From JAFGPL01 sp963781805 (GTDB taxonomy: Bacteria; Bacteroidota; Bacteroidia; Bacteroidales; UBA10428), in contig CAWAHF010000004.1 of NCBI GenBank assembly GCA_963781805.1, positions 6,138,001 to 6,202,000 on the forward strand: DNA of 64,000 bases. The letters are read 5' to 3'. The position numbers were made by a program, and so were the translations under genes. The notes beneath the pieces were generated by a model. The model was not told the origin of the DNA, searched no databases, and worked only from the letters and a program-made list of their open reading frames with translations. Below, piece after piece: positions 52,160 through 62,393 of this stretch. Every line of letters begins with the position of its first letter. Position 1 is the first letter of the stretch.

Positions 52160-53047
52160 CTACAGTATATTTGCAATAATTCTGTCAAATACCAGCAAGA
52201 GTATTACAGTCAGTACATAATAGTTGATTTTCATAAAATATTTTCCCGGAACAAAATCTATCGATTGGTTCATGATAGGTCGGATAAATATAATAACCAG
52301 TCTGAAAGATAAAATTCCGATTGCAACTAATGTAATATAAGATGTGGTAATTCTGAACATGGGGATAAACATTGCAGTAATTGCTGTTACTGTTATCCAG
52401 TAGAAGATTAAACGTTTTACCTGAAATGTGGAGTATTTGGATATTAGAGATGGAAATCCTGCCGATTTATAATCATTGCTGTACTTATATGCCAACAGGT
52501 AAAAATGGGGTACCTGCCATACGAAAAAGAACAAAGCAATAATAAATGCCTGAAATGACAGTAACGAAGAGCCGGCTGCCACCCACCCAACCATAGGAGG
52601 TATAGCTCCAATCAACGAACCGGGAACCACAGCATGAACAGTAACTTTTTTCAGATTTGTATATACAATGTTGTACCAAATCATGGCCGTAATTCCGAGA
52701 ATGAACGCTTCAAATCCAACCAGAAAGAAAAGCATAGAGGCGCCCGCAAGGATTTCAATGGATGCGACAATCACTGCTTGTTTAACTGTGATTTTTCCTG
52801 AAGGTAAGGGCCTTTCAGAAGTTCTTTTCATTTTAGTGTCAGACTTTTTTTCCTGGATATGGTTAATTACGGATGAACCACAGGCAAGAAAAAAAATTCC
52901 AAAAACAGGAACGATTATTCCTGTGTCTATTGTACCCTTGGCCAATACATAACCGGCAAGAGTAGTGAAAGCAACGGCGAAAGTAATTTTAACTTTGCTA
53001 AGTTCAATGATTACCTGAAAAAGATTTTGCGATTTGTAACCTGACAT
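52160..53047 (-). CDS. ctaB: Heme O synthase (protoheme IX farnesyltransferase)
   Basis: 295 aa UbiA-family prenyltransferase with about nine transmembrane helices. The conserved first motif NHIQEKKSDTKMKRTSERPL (near 62-81) and the second, FVWQVPHFYLLAYKYSNDY (near 184), match CtaB/CyoE; the usual NxxxDxxxD is degenerate (NHIQEKKSD). It adds a farnesyl group to heme b to give heme O for heme-copper oxidases. It follows the SCO gene by 33 bp in a three-gene respiratory assembly cluster. Confidence 0.9.
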   Translation of the reverse strand: MSGYKSQNLFQVIIELSKVKITFAVAFTTLAGYVLAKGTIDTGIIVPVFGIFFLACGSSVINHIQEKKSDTKMKRTSERPLPSGKITVKQAVIVASIEILAGASMLFFLVGFEAFILGITAMIWYNIVYTNLKKVTVHAVVPGSLIGAIPPMVGWVAAGSSLLSFQAFIIALFFFVWQVPHFYLLAYKYSNDYKSAGFPSLISKYSTFQVKRLIFYWITVTAITAMFIPMFRITTSYITLVAIGILSFRLVIIFIRPIMNQSIDFVPGKYFMKINYYVLTVILLLVFDRIIANIL

Positions 53048-53079
53048 CTATATGTGTACCTCTGTTTTTGCTGAATTCA

Positions 53080-53835
53080 CTAATCTTTTGTTCCAATAGA
53101 CAGCTTTAGAAATAGTCCGAGGACAGCAAAAATAGTCAAAATTCCAAAACCTATAGCCAAATGCCTTACCTTCTTGTCAGCTTTCGATTTATAATCGTAG
53201 CAATATTTCAGGGTTTTGATTCTTGGAGGTTCCGACAGTTCCATCCAGGCATCAGCTACTGCAAGTCTAAAATGCACAGGCATATAAAAAGTTCCGTAAA
53301 AATACTGGCTAATTTTATGTTTCGGAGTGATAAGAATGGTAGCCATCGGATGAATAAAACCCGATTCATCCCTGATAAAATACCAACCGGTGGAAGAAGT
53401 TATTTTTTTTATATTTTCAGAATCACCTGTATAGAATTTCCAGTTTTCCTGAGCTTCCTTTTTTTTCACATCTTTAAGCAACTTTTGCTTCATCGTTCTC
53501 GCTAATGACGGGTTCTCTTTGTCGTCAATACTGATGGTTATTATCTGATATTGTACCCCTGGAGTTAAGTCCGACCGGATAATTATTTCTGCAATACCTT
53601 CTAATGCCTGAGTGCAAAATCCCTGGCATTTGAAATAAACGAATGATAACAGGGTGGGTTTATCGATAAGTTCTGAAAGATTTACCAAATCAGAATCTTC
53701 ATCGAGTAAAAGAACGGTATCAGGCAGATATTGACCGTTTTTATCAATAATTCCGTAAAAGCCATAATCAGGGGAAGCCTTTAGAATGGCGGAGTTCATA
53801 AATAACCATACGATTAGAAAGTATGTCAGTTTCAT
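53080..53835 (-). CDS. SCO1/SenC-family copper chaperone
   Basis: 251 aa. Signal peptide (1-20), thioredoxin-fold SCO domain with FVYFKCQGFC (Cys70, Cys74) and the conserved His in FIHPMATILI near 170, the copper ligands for CuA assembly of cytochrome oxidase. A C-terminal transmembrane helix (about 226-247) anchors it. It lies between the ResB-CcsA fusion and heme O synthase genes, 14 bp after the former. Confidence 0.9.
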   Translation of the reverse strand: MKLTYFLIVWLFMNSAILKASPDYGFYGIIDKNGQYLPDTVLLLDEDSDLVNLSELIDKPTLLSFVYFKCQGFCTQALEGIAEIIIRSDLTPGVQYQIITISIDDKENPSLARTMKQKLLKDVKKKEAQENWKFYTGDSENIKKITSSTGWYFIRDESGFIHPMATILITPKHKISQYFYGTFYMPVHFRLAVADAWMELSEPPRIKTLKYCYDYKSKADKKVRHLAIGFGILTIFAVLGLFLKLSIGTKD

Positions 53836-53849
53836 GCTAAAATAGATAG

Positions 53850-56800
53850 TTAATCGGTTAATACATTTTTGGCCGGTTTGTTCAACCTGTAATGATTGAT
53901 ATATGCCATAATTGCAATAATCGCAATGGAAATTATCGTATAGTAAACAATATCAGGTACCGGTAAGGGATCTCCCTTGGCATATGAATGCAAACCTGAG
54001 AGATAGAAGTTTACTCCGAAGTAAGTCATGATTACTGAGCCAAATCCTAACAATGCTGCAAGGTTAAATCCAAACAGGCTTCTAAGTCCAGGTACAAGAC
54101 GCATATGAGCAATAAATGCATAAACCATAATAGTTACCAACGCCCAGGTCTCCTTTGGATCCCAGCCCCAATATCTACCCCAGGATTCATTTGCCCAAAC
54201 ACCACCCAGAAAAGTGCCAATGGTCAGTAGAAAAAGTCCGGCAATAAGGGTCATTTCAATGATATTTGAAATTTCATGTATGATCAGGTCAATATACTTT
54301 TTGTTGGAACGGGTTTCCAAAAATATGATAATCAGGTTACTTAGTGCCAGCAAGGCGCCAAGTCCCAGAAATCCGTAACTGGATGTGATAACAGCAACAT
54401 GGATTACCAGCCAGTAAGATTTTAATACAGGTACCAGGTTGGTGATTTCAGGATCCATCCAGCTAAGATGGGCTGTCATCAAAATCAGTGATGCAAGGAT
54501 TGCTGTGGTGCTTAAGGTAATCGGAGACTTTGATGAAAAAATGATACCTGCAAGCATTGTTGCCCATGCAATATAAGTCAGCGCTTCGTAACCGTTGCTC
54601 CAGGGAGCATGCCCCGAAACATACCATCTTGAAGCCAGCGCAAAAGTATGGGCAGCAAAAACAAGAAGTATAATGATGGTGGCAAATAGTGTTGGAATAC
54701 GAAGATTAAACCTAATATAAAATATTCCAATAAATTGCAGAATCAATAAAAAGAAACCAATCAGACCGTATACAGAGGAAAGATGTTCCAACAGAGCCAG
54801 GCGGTTATCCAATAATTCAAGTTTGATTCTGAATTCCGAAGGATAAACTTTTTCTCCATATTTCTCTTGAAATGACTTGATTGCGTTGACCAACTGATCC
54901 GCTTTTTTCCAATCGTCTGTTTTCGTTGCTTCTCTTACAGTACTTAAATAGTATGGTAGGATATTATTTACAAAAACGGAATCTTCGGGAGGAAACAAAT
55001 TATCGGCATCCGTAGGTGAATACCATTTTTCATTGGGATCATCCGGTCTGGGAAATATGGTTAATAACGTACCTGAATAAGCCATGTAAAACACATTAAG
55101 CCTCTCATCGGCTCTAATCAATTCATTGTCAAATTTACTTCTGTAAGCAGGTTTTTTGGAATTGGCATCATTTACGTATGTTAACAATTTATATTTATCT
55201 TGTCCCGGAGAAAAAAATGCAGTAAATGGAAGTAATTTACCCTTCATACCAAGAATATCATTTATCTGTTTATGGCCTACCTTAATTATTGGTTCATCCT
55301 CCCAGAATTCAGGAAATGCAAGAATACTAAGCAATACCTCGTCTGAAGACATTCCTTTATAGGTTTCTTGCCTTGCAATTTTTCGTAAGATTTCAGAACT
55401 AAGGGTATTTACAGGCTTAATTCTTCCATCATGGCCCTGTGTCATAATGCTTCCAAATAAATGCGCATGATCAGGATTTATCTTTGGAAGTTCACCTGCC
55501 CTTGTATTTGATGATAAAAACAGAGATACGAAAAAAATGGATATTGCCAGCAGCGCTTTTTTCTCTACCCGAATGCGATTGGACTCTTGCAGCAGGAATC
55601 TGAACCTGCTTCGTTGGCTCAATAAACTTAATATCATGCTAATAGCCATCAATAAATAACCAGAATAGGTAAGGCCGGTTCCTGCGCTATCCTGATTTAC
55701 CGATAGGATAGTTCCGTTTTCATCCTCATCATACGAAGACTGGTAAAACCTGTACCCCTTATACTTAAGGATGTGATTCATATAAATTCGAAATTCAGGA
55801 AGAGTTTTTGTACCATCAATTACGCTAACTTTACTTTCGTACCATGATGGACTGTTTGAACCCGGATACCTCTCAAAAATAAAATCATCCAGTTTAATGC
55901 CAAAGGGTAGCTCTGCTATTTTTACACCATAATTGATATTTACAATAATATCATTTATATCAACCAGCAAATCATCACCCAATTCATCCTTTTTACCCCA
56001 GTAAGTCACCTCTTTTGAAACAGAATCGCAAGTAATATCAAATACCAAAGCCTCGCTTGAGGGTGTGTCGGAATTTTTTTCTACTTTCATGGGTACGACC
56101 CTGCCAGAAGGCAGATAATTTCTCAATACCATAAGATTGTTATGAACATTGTAAAGCAATCCGGAGTTAAATCTGTGTAAACTATCCTGTTTAGCAACCT
56201 GTACCGATTGATCCATCATACTGGTCATGGAAACATCATACGGTACTTTGAAGTAAAGCAGGTTATCTTTCATGGTAATCCTAAAATCATTCATCGTAGA
56301 TTCAGGTGAATCAAAAGAAACCATGACCGAACCGACTTTTTTTCTTTCTCCTTGTTTTAAAATTACCGTATTTCCACCCTGATAAACCAGCTCCAAAATT
56401 GGAATTCCGGCTTTTTCTGCAACAAAAGACGGGATTGCTGCCGGATAATATTTTACCAATTTTATTGTAACCTGTTTATCCCCAACCTGTAATGTTTTAT
56501 TGAAATGATTTTTTGTAAGGGAACTCAGGATTACTGGTTTGGCCAGACTTTTATAATTTTCATTAAGCTGTACCTGGATGGTTATGTAAGATTTGCTGGT
56601 AGTTACAACATTGGTTTCTTTTCCTTCTCTGATATGCATTGAGCCTTCAAAGCCAAAAAATCGGGTGATTCCAGCACCAAGAATGATTAAAATAAAGGCA
56701 ATATGAAACAGAAAAACGGTTGGTTTTTTGTACGTTTTATGTTTAACAGAAACTAAAAGAATATTAAGTATTCCAAGGCTCAGAAGGATATCGAACCAAA

Positions 56801-56942
56801 TGGAATTATAAATAAGACTCCGGGCAGTAGATGAACCAAAGTCATTTTCAATAAAGGTGGCAATTGCAATGGATATGCCAAAAATTACCATCAGGATGGC
56901 CATTGTCCGCGTATCGGAGAGTATTGATTCCAGTTTTTTCAT
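53850..56942 (-). CDS. ccsBA: Cytochrome c biogenesis protein, ResB-CcsA fusion
   Basis: 1030 aa system II heme handling protein. The N-terminal ResB/Ccs1-like part (about 1-450) has transmembrane helices near 13-30, 45-60, 74-95 and 420-440. After a periplasmic linker, the C-terminal CcsA part (about 690-1020) carries the tryptophan-rich heme motif WGRYWGWDPKETWALV near 936 and several flanking His. It moves heme across the membrane and attaches it to apocytochromes c. Fused forms are typical of Bacteroidota and epsilonproteobacteria. Confidence 0.92.
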   Translation of the reverse strand: MKKLESILSDTRTMAILMVIFGISIAIATFIENDFGSSTARSLIYNSIWFDILLSLGILNILLVSVKHKTYKKPTVFLFHIAFILIILGAGITRFFGFEGSMHIREGKETNVVTTSKSYITIQVQLNENYKSLAKPVILSSLTKNHFNKTLQVGDKQVTIKLVKYYPAAIPSFVAEKAGIPILELVYQGGNTVILKQGERKKVGSVMVSFDSPESTMNDFRITMKDNLLYFKVPYDVSMTSMMDQSVQVAKQDSLHRFNSGLLYNVHNNLMVLRNYLPSGRVVPMKVEKNSDTPSSEALVFDITCDSVSKEVTYWGKKDELGDDLLVDINDIIVNINYGVKIAELPFGIKLDDFIFERYPGSNSPSWYESKVSVIDGTKTLPEFRIYMNHILKYKGYRFYQSSYDEDENGTILSVNQDSAGTGLTYSGYLLMAISMILSLLSQRSRFRFLLQESNRIRVEKKALLAISIFFVSLFLSSNTRAGELPKINPDHAHLFGSIMTQGHDGRIKPVNTLSSEILRKIARQETYKGMSSDEVLLSILAFPEFWEDEPIIKVGHKQINDILGMKGKLLPFTAFFSPGQDKYKLLTYVNDANSKKPAYRSKFDNELIRADERLNVFYMAYSGTLLTIFPRPDDPNEKWYSPTDADNLFPPEDSVFVNNILPYYLSTVREATKTDDWKKADQLVNAIKSFQEKYGEKVYPSEFRIKLELLDNRLALLEHLSSVYGLIGFFLLILQFIGIFYIRFNLRIPTLFATIIILLVFAAHTFALASRWYVSGHAPWSNGYEALTYIAWATMLAGIIFSSKSPITLSTTAILASLILMTAHLSWMDPEITNLVPVLKSYWLVIHVAVITSSYGFLGLGALLALSNLIIIFLETRSNKKYIDLIIHEISNIIEMTLIAGLFLLTIGTFLGGVWANESWGRYWGWDPKETWALVTIMVYAFIAHMRLVPGLRSLFGFNLAALLGFGSVIMTYFGVNFYLSGLHSYAKGDPLPVPDIVYYTIISIAIIAIMAYINHYRLNKPAKNVLTD

Positions 56943-57515
56943 TTAAGAAGGAGTTAATCGGCTTATGAATTTTCTAGTTGCTTTAAATTAGTATAATGTT
57001 GATAACCATTTTGTAAATCGCAGTTTGATTGATAAATCCAAATGTTAATCATTTCAATTCTGTGATTTATAATGCAAGAATAAAACAATTCTTTGAAATT
57101 CGCCATAAGTTGTTGAAATTATTAACTGTATAAAATTTAGTTATATTTTCATAGCTAAGGATAACAGGCTAATTACACCAACCGGATTAAACATAATGCA
57201 GGCATGCCGGTATCATTCCTGACTCCCAAACAGGTTTGTAATTCCCATGTACATCCAGGAATATTAACGGAAAAACCATGTAGGTTTTGGATTACAGCTT
57301 TATAATACAGATTTTTTATTTTGTTGTAAGTTATTCGGGGATACTGCTTTGGAATTTCTATTTGCATGCCTTAATATTTAATTTGATTTTTAATACAATT
57401 TATCGGAATGAGATTTTAAGCTGTGCTAAAAATTGTATAATAGATCATAGATTGAATCTAAAACATTTCTAAAACACAATATTTGAATAAAAGTTCGGAA
57501 GGAGAAAGTCAACAA
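56943..57515. other. Long intergenic region upstream of the ccsBA gene
   Basis: 573 bp, AT-rich. It probably holds the promoter of the ccsBA-SCO-ctaB cluster, but I see no clear TAnnTTTG/TTG pair or FNR-like TTGAT-ATCAA palindrome. The small open frames here lack protein-like character. Confidence 0.4.
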
Positions 57516-60500
57516 TTACTTCCCGGAGAATAGAGGTAATGTAAATGAGAATGTGCTTCCCTTTCCTTTGCTGCTTATAACACTTATTTTTCCGCCATTT
57601 TTTTCGACAAATTCCTTGCAAAGTATCAAACCGATTCCCGAACCCTTTTCTTCTTCTGTCCCGGGACGTGATTCGGTATTATCAAGTGAAAACAATTTTT
57701 CCATATAGGCTTCATCCATTCCAATCCCGGTATCATTAACCGAAAGAACTGCAAAATTTTTTACATTTTGAATCTCTATAGTAATGGTTCCACCGGTTAA
57801 GGTAAACTTTAATGCGTTATTAATCAGGTTTCTTAGTATTGTGTTGACCATTTCATAGTCGGCGAAAACTTCTTCAACATCAATTTTTTCAAAGATTATA
57901 TTAATCTCCTTTTTTCTGGCAAAATCACAAAAAAGATTAATGTTTTCTGTAATAATTTCTTTAATATTTATAACTGTAGGATTGAAGTTCAATTTATTGG
58001 TTTGCGATGCTGCCCATTTCAACAAATTTTCAAGAAGGTCATAAACCCTTATTGTGGACGAGTTAATATATTCCGCTACATCCTTTTTTTGCGTATTATC
58101 CATAGTATCAAAATCTTTCAGCAATAAATCGGTAAAACCAAGTATATTACTGAAAGGACCCCTTAAATCATGAGCTATAATTGAAAAGAATTTATCCTTA
58201 CTGGAATTCAATATTTTCAGTTCGTCATTTGCATTAGTGAGACTTTTAGCTTGGTCCTCAATTCTTTGCTGTCTTTCTTCCAGCAATGCATTGGTATCGT
58301 TCAGATCATTAGTCTGTGAAAGCAAGAGTTCATTCATTTCCGATAATTGTCTGGTTCTTTCTTCAACGCGCAGGGTTAGTTCTTTCTTTTGCTTTCTCAA
58401 TTGTTGCGTCCTGATTAAATAGAACAGCACAAAAATAAAGATAACGGTTATACCACAAAGTGAATAAAACCACCATGTTTTGTACCAGGGTGGTAAAATT
58501 CTAATAAACAACGAGGTGCCCTGATTGTTCCAAATGCCATCATTATTCGAAGCTTTTACCCGGAATGTATATTTACCGGGATCAAGATTGGTATATTTTG
58601 CTTCTCGTTTAGCACCGGCATTGGTCCAGCGGGTATCAAATCCTTCCATGATGTATTTATACTGATTTTTTTCCGGATGAATCAGGTTTGATGCCACAAA
58701 CTCGAATGTAATAATATTCTGTTTGTATCGAAGTATCAGGGTGTCTGTCAGGCAAATTTGCTTTTTCAGAACAGATCCGTCTGAATAATCGGAAATCTCT
58801 TCAAAAAATATTCTGAAATTAGAAATAATTACTTTCGGTTTCTCCTTGTTAATCTTTAAACTATCTGGATTAAAAAATATAACTCCTTTTAAACTGCCAA
58901 AAAATAATTTGTTATTATCATCATTATATACCGCCCGCTGATTGAATTCGTTGGTCAACAGATCGTCCTTTTTGTCAAAACTGATAGTAAATAAGGTTTT
59001 AGTATCCAGATTAATGATTCCCCCCAAGGTAGAAATCCAAAGATTATTTGCTTTATCATCCTGTATTCCACATATATATTTATTCCCTGCTGGCAGATTA
59101 ATCCTCTTGAAACAATTATTGATTTTATCATAGAGATTCAATCCATTTGTTGTTCCAATCCAGATATTATCTTTTGTATCCTGGCATAGCGAAACGATTT
59201 CGCTGCCAGATAAAGAATTTGAATCATTTTGATCAGAAAAAAAATTATCAAATGTGCGTGAGCCATGCTTAAGCCTGTTTAATCCCCAGGTGGATGCTAC
59301 CCAGATATTATTTTCATTATCACACAATACCTGAAATGCCCAGTCATTTGAAAAATTGTTATTAGCCTCATTATAATGGGTGAAAGTTTTGGTTTTGCGA
59401 TTAAACTTATCTAAACCTTTTCCATGAACCACGATCCATAAATTACCTTCCGTGTCTTCGGCAATGGATCTTACATCATTACAGGCAATTGAACTGGAAT
59501 CTCTGGAATCATGCATATAGGATATAAACCGTTTATTCTCAGGATTAAAATATTGTAATCCGCCAAAATAGGTTCCAATCCACATGGTGTTATGACTATC
59601 CCGGAATATTGTATTTATCGAACCTTTACCGAGGCTGTATTTATCATGCGAATCGTAATTATACGTAATTCTTTTACCTAGTCTCCAGTAAAAAATATCA
59701 ATCCCATTGAAAGGATTACCAAGCCATAAATTTCCCTGGGCATCTTCACAAATAGCAGAAATATTTTCAATAGATGTGTGCCAAAACCTTGCCGGATTTG
59801 TATCATAACTTTTAAATCCAACAGGTACATATCTTATACTAATTCCACCCGGTGAATGTAGCGTCCAGTAATTACCCTGTCTGTCCTGAAATATAGAAAC
59901 TGCCGACTTTTTTATGGAAAGAGGATCCGACTGATTATAATAATATGGATAAAATGAATCTGATTTTTCATCATAAATCTTTAGTCCGGTAAGATCACAT
60001 TCCCAAAGTATATCTGAATTATCCACATAGATTCTTTTTCCATAAATTTCGTAAGAATTACCTGACGGATACCTTTTGAATTTATGGTTGATAAAATCAT
60101 AACTGTTAATTCCTCCACCCGAAGTTGTTACCCAGATTTTATTTTTTCGGAGTGCGACAGACATTACACTGTTGTTACTTAATGAATTTGAGTTGTTTTC
60201 ACTGGTACTATACCGTGTTAATTTTTTAGATTTTGTGTTGTAATAATATAGTCCACCATTGGAAGAGGCTCCGATCCAAAGATTATTTTCATTATCAAAC
60301 AAAAACGAAGAAATATCACCATGTTCAATCCTAAGGACTTTTGAAAAATTGCCATTTTTTTCATTAAAGAGGTAAATATATCTAACCGTTGAAATATATA
60401 AGTTCCCATTTCTATCCTCATTAATACATGAGATATACAGATTTTCAAGTCCGGCTGAATCTGCAGTAGATACAATTCTTTCAAATGAATCGAAATACCT

Positions 60501-60824
60501 GTTATATCGGCACAAACCAAATCCGCTGCCAATCCATAACCTTCCGTGACTATCATTATAAATACAAAAAATATTGTTACTTATGAGTGTGGAGCTATCT
60601 CTTTGAACGGATTTGTAGACTTTGAAATCATAACCGTCAAACCTGTTCAGCCCATCAGTTGTACCTATCCAGATATAGCCAAATGTATCTTGAGCAATGG
60701 CTGTTGCATAACTACTGGATAGATGATCCTCATTTGGTAAGGTTGAAAATTTTAAATCGAGTATCTGGGAAAAAACAGATATGCCAGATAACATTATAGC
60801 TATTAGCAGGATAATCCGTTTCAT
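57516..60824 (-). CDS. Propeller-type sensor histidine kinase (Reg_prop, Y_Y_Y, HisKA, HATPase)
   Basis: 1102 aa. Signal peptide (1-20), then about 14 two-component-regulator propeller repeats (each with a GYIWIGTTDGLNRFD-like unit) forming two periplasmic beta-propellers, a Y_Y_Y domain (about 690-775), a transmembrane helix (784-804), a coiled coil (about 815-878), HisKA with His885 in SIIAHDLRGP, and HATPase with N-box NLINNALKF near 1000 and G boxes DTGIGM and GSGIGL. Unlike hybrid PUL regulators it has no receiver or AraC domain, so it must signal to a separate regulator not seen in the window. Confidence 0.92.
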   Translation of the reverse strand: MKRIILLIAIMLSGISVFSQILDLKFSTLPNEDHLSSSYATAIAQDTFGYIWIGTTDGLNRFDGYDFKVYKSVQRDSSTLISNNIFCIYNDSHGRLWIGSGFGLCRYNRYFDSFERIVSTADSAGLENLYISCINEDRNGNLYISTVRYIYLFNEKNGNFSKVLRIEHGDISSFLFDNENNLWIGASSNGGLYYYNTKSKKLTRYSTSENNSNSLSNNSVMSVALRKNKIWVTTSGGGINSYDFINHKFKRYPSGNSYEIYGKRIYVDNSDILWECDLTGLKIYDEKSDSFYPYYYNQSDPLSIKKSAVSIFQDRQGNYWTLHSPGGISIRYVPVGFKSYDTNPARFWHTSIENISAICEDAQGNLWLGNPFNGIDIFYWRLGKRITYNYDSHDKYSLGKGSINTIFRDSHNTMWIGTYFGGLQYFNPENKRFISYMHDSRDSSSIACNDVRSIAEDTEGNLWIVVHGKGLDKFNRKTKTFTHYNEANNNFSNDWAFQVLCDNENNIWVASTWGLNRLKHGSRTFDNFFSDQNDSNSLSGSEIVSLCQDTKDNIWIGTTNGLNLYDKINNCFKRINLPAGNKYICGIQDDKANNLWISTLGGIINLDTKTLFTISFDKKDDLLTNEFNQRAVYNDDNNKLFFGSLKGVIFFNPDSLKINKEKPKVIISNFRIFFEEISDYSDGSVLKKQICLTDTLILRYKQNIITFEFVASNLIHPEKNQYKYIMEGFDTRWTNAGAKREAKYTNLDPGKYTFRVKASNNDGIWNNQGTSLFIRILPPWYKTWWFYSLCGITVIFIFVLFYLIRTQQLRKQKKELTLRVEERTRQLSEMNELLLSQTNDLNDTNALLEERQQRIEDQAKSLTNANDELKILNSSKDKFFSIIAHDLRGPFSNILGFTDLLLKDFDTMDNTQKKDVAEYINSSTIRVYDLLENLLKWAASQTNKLNFNPTVINIKEIITENINLFCDFARKKEINIIFEKIDVEEVFADYEMVNTILRNLINNALKFTLTGGTITIEIQNVKNFAVLSVNDTGIGMDEAYMEKLFSLDNTESRPGTEEEKGSGIGLILCKEFVEKNGGKISVISSKGKGSTFSFTLPLFSGK

Positions 60825-60896
60825 GTACCCAAATTACTAAATAAATCCATATTATGACAAAATAACCTGAAAATTATAAATTAAATCCAATAAAAA

Positions 60897-61310
60897 GAAA
60901 GCAGGAGATTGATAAGCCGGATTCTGTATCCCGACAAAGTTGGGATTTCTACCATTTATCTGAGCGACCTACCCCTTCCGGTTTTTGCATTTGCAAAATC
61001 AATGCGGGCAGCTTTGTATTCATCTTTTTACGGATGAAAACCGGAATGTATTTGATCTTGCAACCCATTAGGCAGACAGCATCCGATGTCACCACCGGAA
61101 CTGGTAAGCTCTTACCTCACCTTCTCACCTTTACCCTACGAAGCTTCAGCGAAGGAGGGCTTGCCTCCTTTCTGTGACTTCATCGGGAAGTCATTCTCTT
61201 CTCTGCTACTATGCCCTCACAGACATCTTTCTTTCGAAAGAACGGCACCCTGTGTTGTCCGGACTTTCCTTTCCGCATAAAGCGGAACGATAGAATAATC
61301 TGCTGCTTTC
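60897..61310 (-). ncRNA. rnpB: RNase P RNA, bacterial type A
   Basis: About 414 nt. The 5' region contains GAAAGGAAAGTCCGGAC and CAACACAGGGTGCCGTT (near 61225-61275), and the 3' end contains CAGAATCCGGCTTATCA, the universal bacterial RNase P signatures. The ends GAAAGCAG...AGATT and AATCT...CTGCTTTC pair as helix P1. It processes the 5' ends of tRNAs. It starts immediately after the stop codon of the DUF2027/Smr gene on the same strand. Open frames within it are not genes. Confidence 0.93.
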
Positions 61311-62357
61311 TTATTTTAAATATACCATTGTTGCTCCGTATCCGTATTCCTTAAATGATGCATCCTGGTATTTTAAATCAGGATATTTTTCATCGAGCGT
61401 CTTAATAATCTCAAATTTTAATTTGCCATTCCCTACACCATGAATAAAGATTATTCGTTGTTGTTTGTGAATGATGCTGTTTTCAAGCGCAGCATAAAAT
61501 CTGTTCATTTGTATTTCGAGAATTTCACCTGCCGAAAGATTCGAAAACTGATCGGTTATTTCTTCAATATGAAGATCTATCTCTTCCTGAACCGTTTCAT
61601 TTAATTTTGAAAAAGTTGGCTCTGATTTCTTCTCTTTCTTTTCCATCATTGCACTGGCAAGTTCATCACCAAAAGATTCCTCAAGTTTTTCAGAAAAGTT
61701 ATCAGAAAAAGGCAAAATCAATGCTTTTTTGTGAAAATAGAGATTTTCTTTATAGGTGCTTTCTTTGTAAAACCTTATATTATTCAAATCAATCATCTTA
61801 TCCACCGGAGATTGTGGATAATATTTACCCCTGGCACCAAAAAGCAACTGAACATGAACACTCTTAATTTTGCTAATAGCAGATTGATCAAAGGATTTCA
61901 ACAATAATTTTGTATCTGGTTCAAGATAACCGGTTTTCATAAAATGCCATGAGACATTCTCTTTTATTCCGATAAAATAAATCAATGCAAATGGGGCATC
62001 GTTTATAAGGTAAAGATTAATATCACTTGTGCCTGCACTACTTTTTTCTTTTGGAACAAATCCAAGCAAAGCACTTTTCAAAGAATTTTTGGGCACATTT
62101 TCGGGCAATATCGATTCAAAGTCAGTATTACCTGTATGTTGGTTGCTTTTAACAACTATTTGATTATTAATCTCTTCATTATTTCTTGTATCATAATCAA
62201 TAGTTGATATTGACTTAATAAGCTCCTTTTCAGCAATAGGAATCTCAAAGCCGTCTCCGGTCATTACTTTGACCATTTTCGGATTCACAATTTCTGAAAC
62301 AACACCGCCACCGGTTTCATTCAGAAACTTTACCTGATCCCCAACTTTGAATTTCAT
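61311..62357 (-). CDS. DUF2027 protein with C-terminal Smr domain
   Basis: 348 aa from ATG 62357 (MKFKVGDQVKFLNETGGGVV); an ATG 24 bp upstream would add eight residues. The N-terminal SH3-like DUF2027 domain (about 1-60) and middle beta domain (about 110-200) end in a Smr domain (about 260-348: EEIDLHIEEI and the GVGNGKLK loop, then DASFKEYGYGATMVYLK). Smr domains nick or bind nucleic acids, recently linked to ribosome collision rescue. Typical Bacteroidota architecture. The stop codon abuts the RNase P RNA gene. Confidence 0.88.
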   Translation of the reverse strand: MKFKVGDQVKFLNETGGGVVSEIVNPKMVKVMTGDGFEIPIAEKELIKSISTIDYDTRNNEEINNQIVVKSNQHTGNTDFESILPENVPKNSLKSALLGFVPKEKSSAGTSDINLYLINDAPFALIYFIGIKENVSWHFMKTGYLEPDTKLLLKSFDQSAISKIKSVHVQLLFGARGKYYPQSPVDKMIDLNNIRFYKESTYKENLYFHKKALILPFSDNFSEKLEESFGDELASAMMEKKEKKSEPTFSKLNETVQEEIDLHIEEITDQFSNLSAGEILEIQMNRFYAALENSIIHKQQRIIFIHGVGNGKLKFEIIKTLDEKYPDLKYQDASFKEYGYGATMVYLK

Positions 62358-62393
62358 TTGTTCCAATTTGATTCCGTGCAAAATTAACTATTT

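Noticed and set aside
56943..57515. Possible riboswitch or FNR-type operator upstream of ccsBA
   Set aside because: No recognisable conserved aptamer or TTGAT-N4-ATCAA palindrome was found by eye.
61086..61280. Open reading frame of 64 codons on the plus strand
   Set aside because: It lies wholly inside the RNase P RNA gene on the opposite strand.
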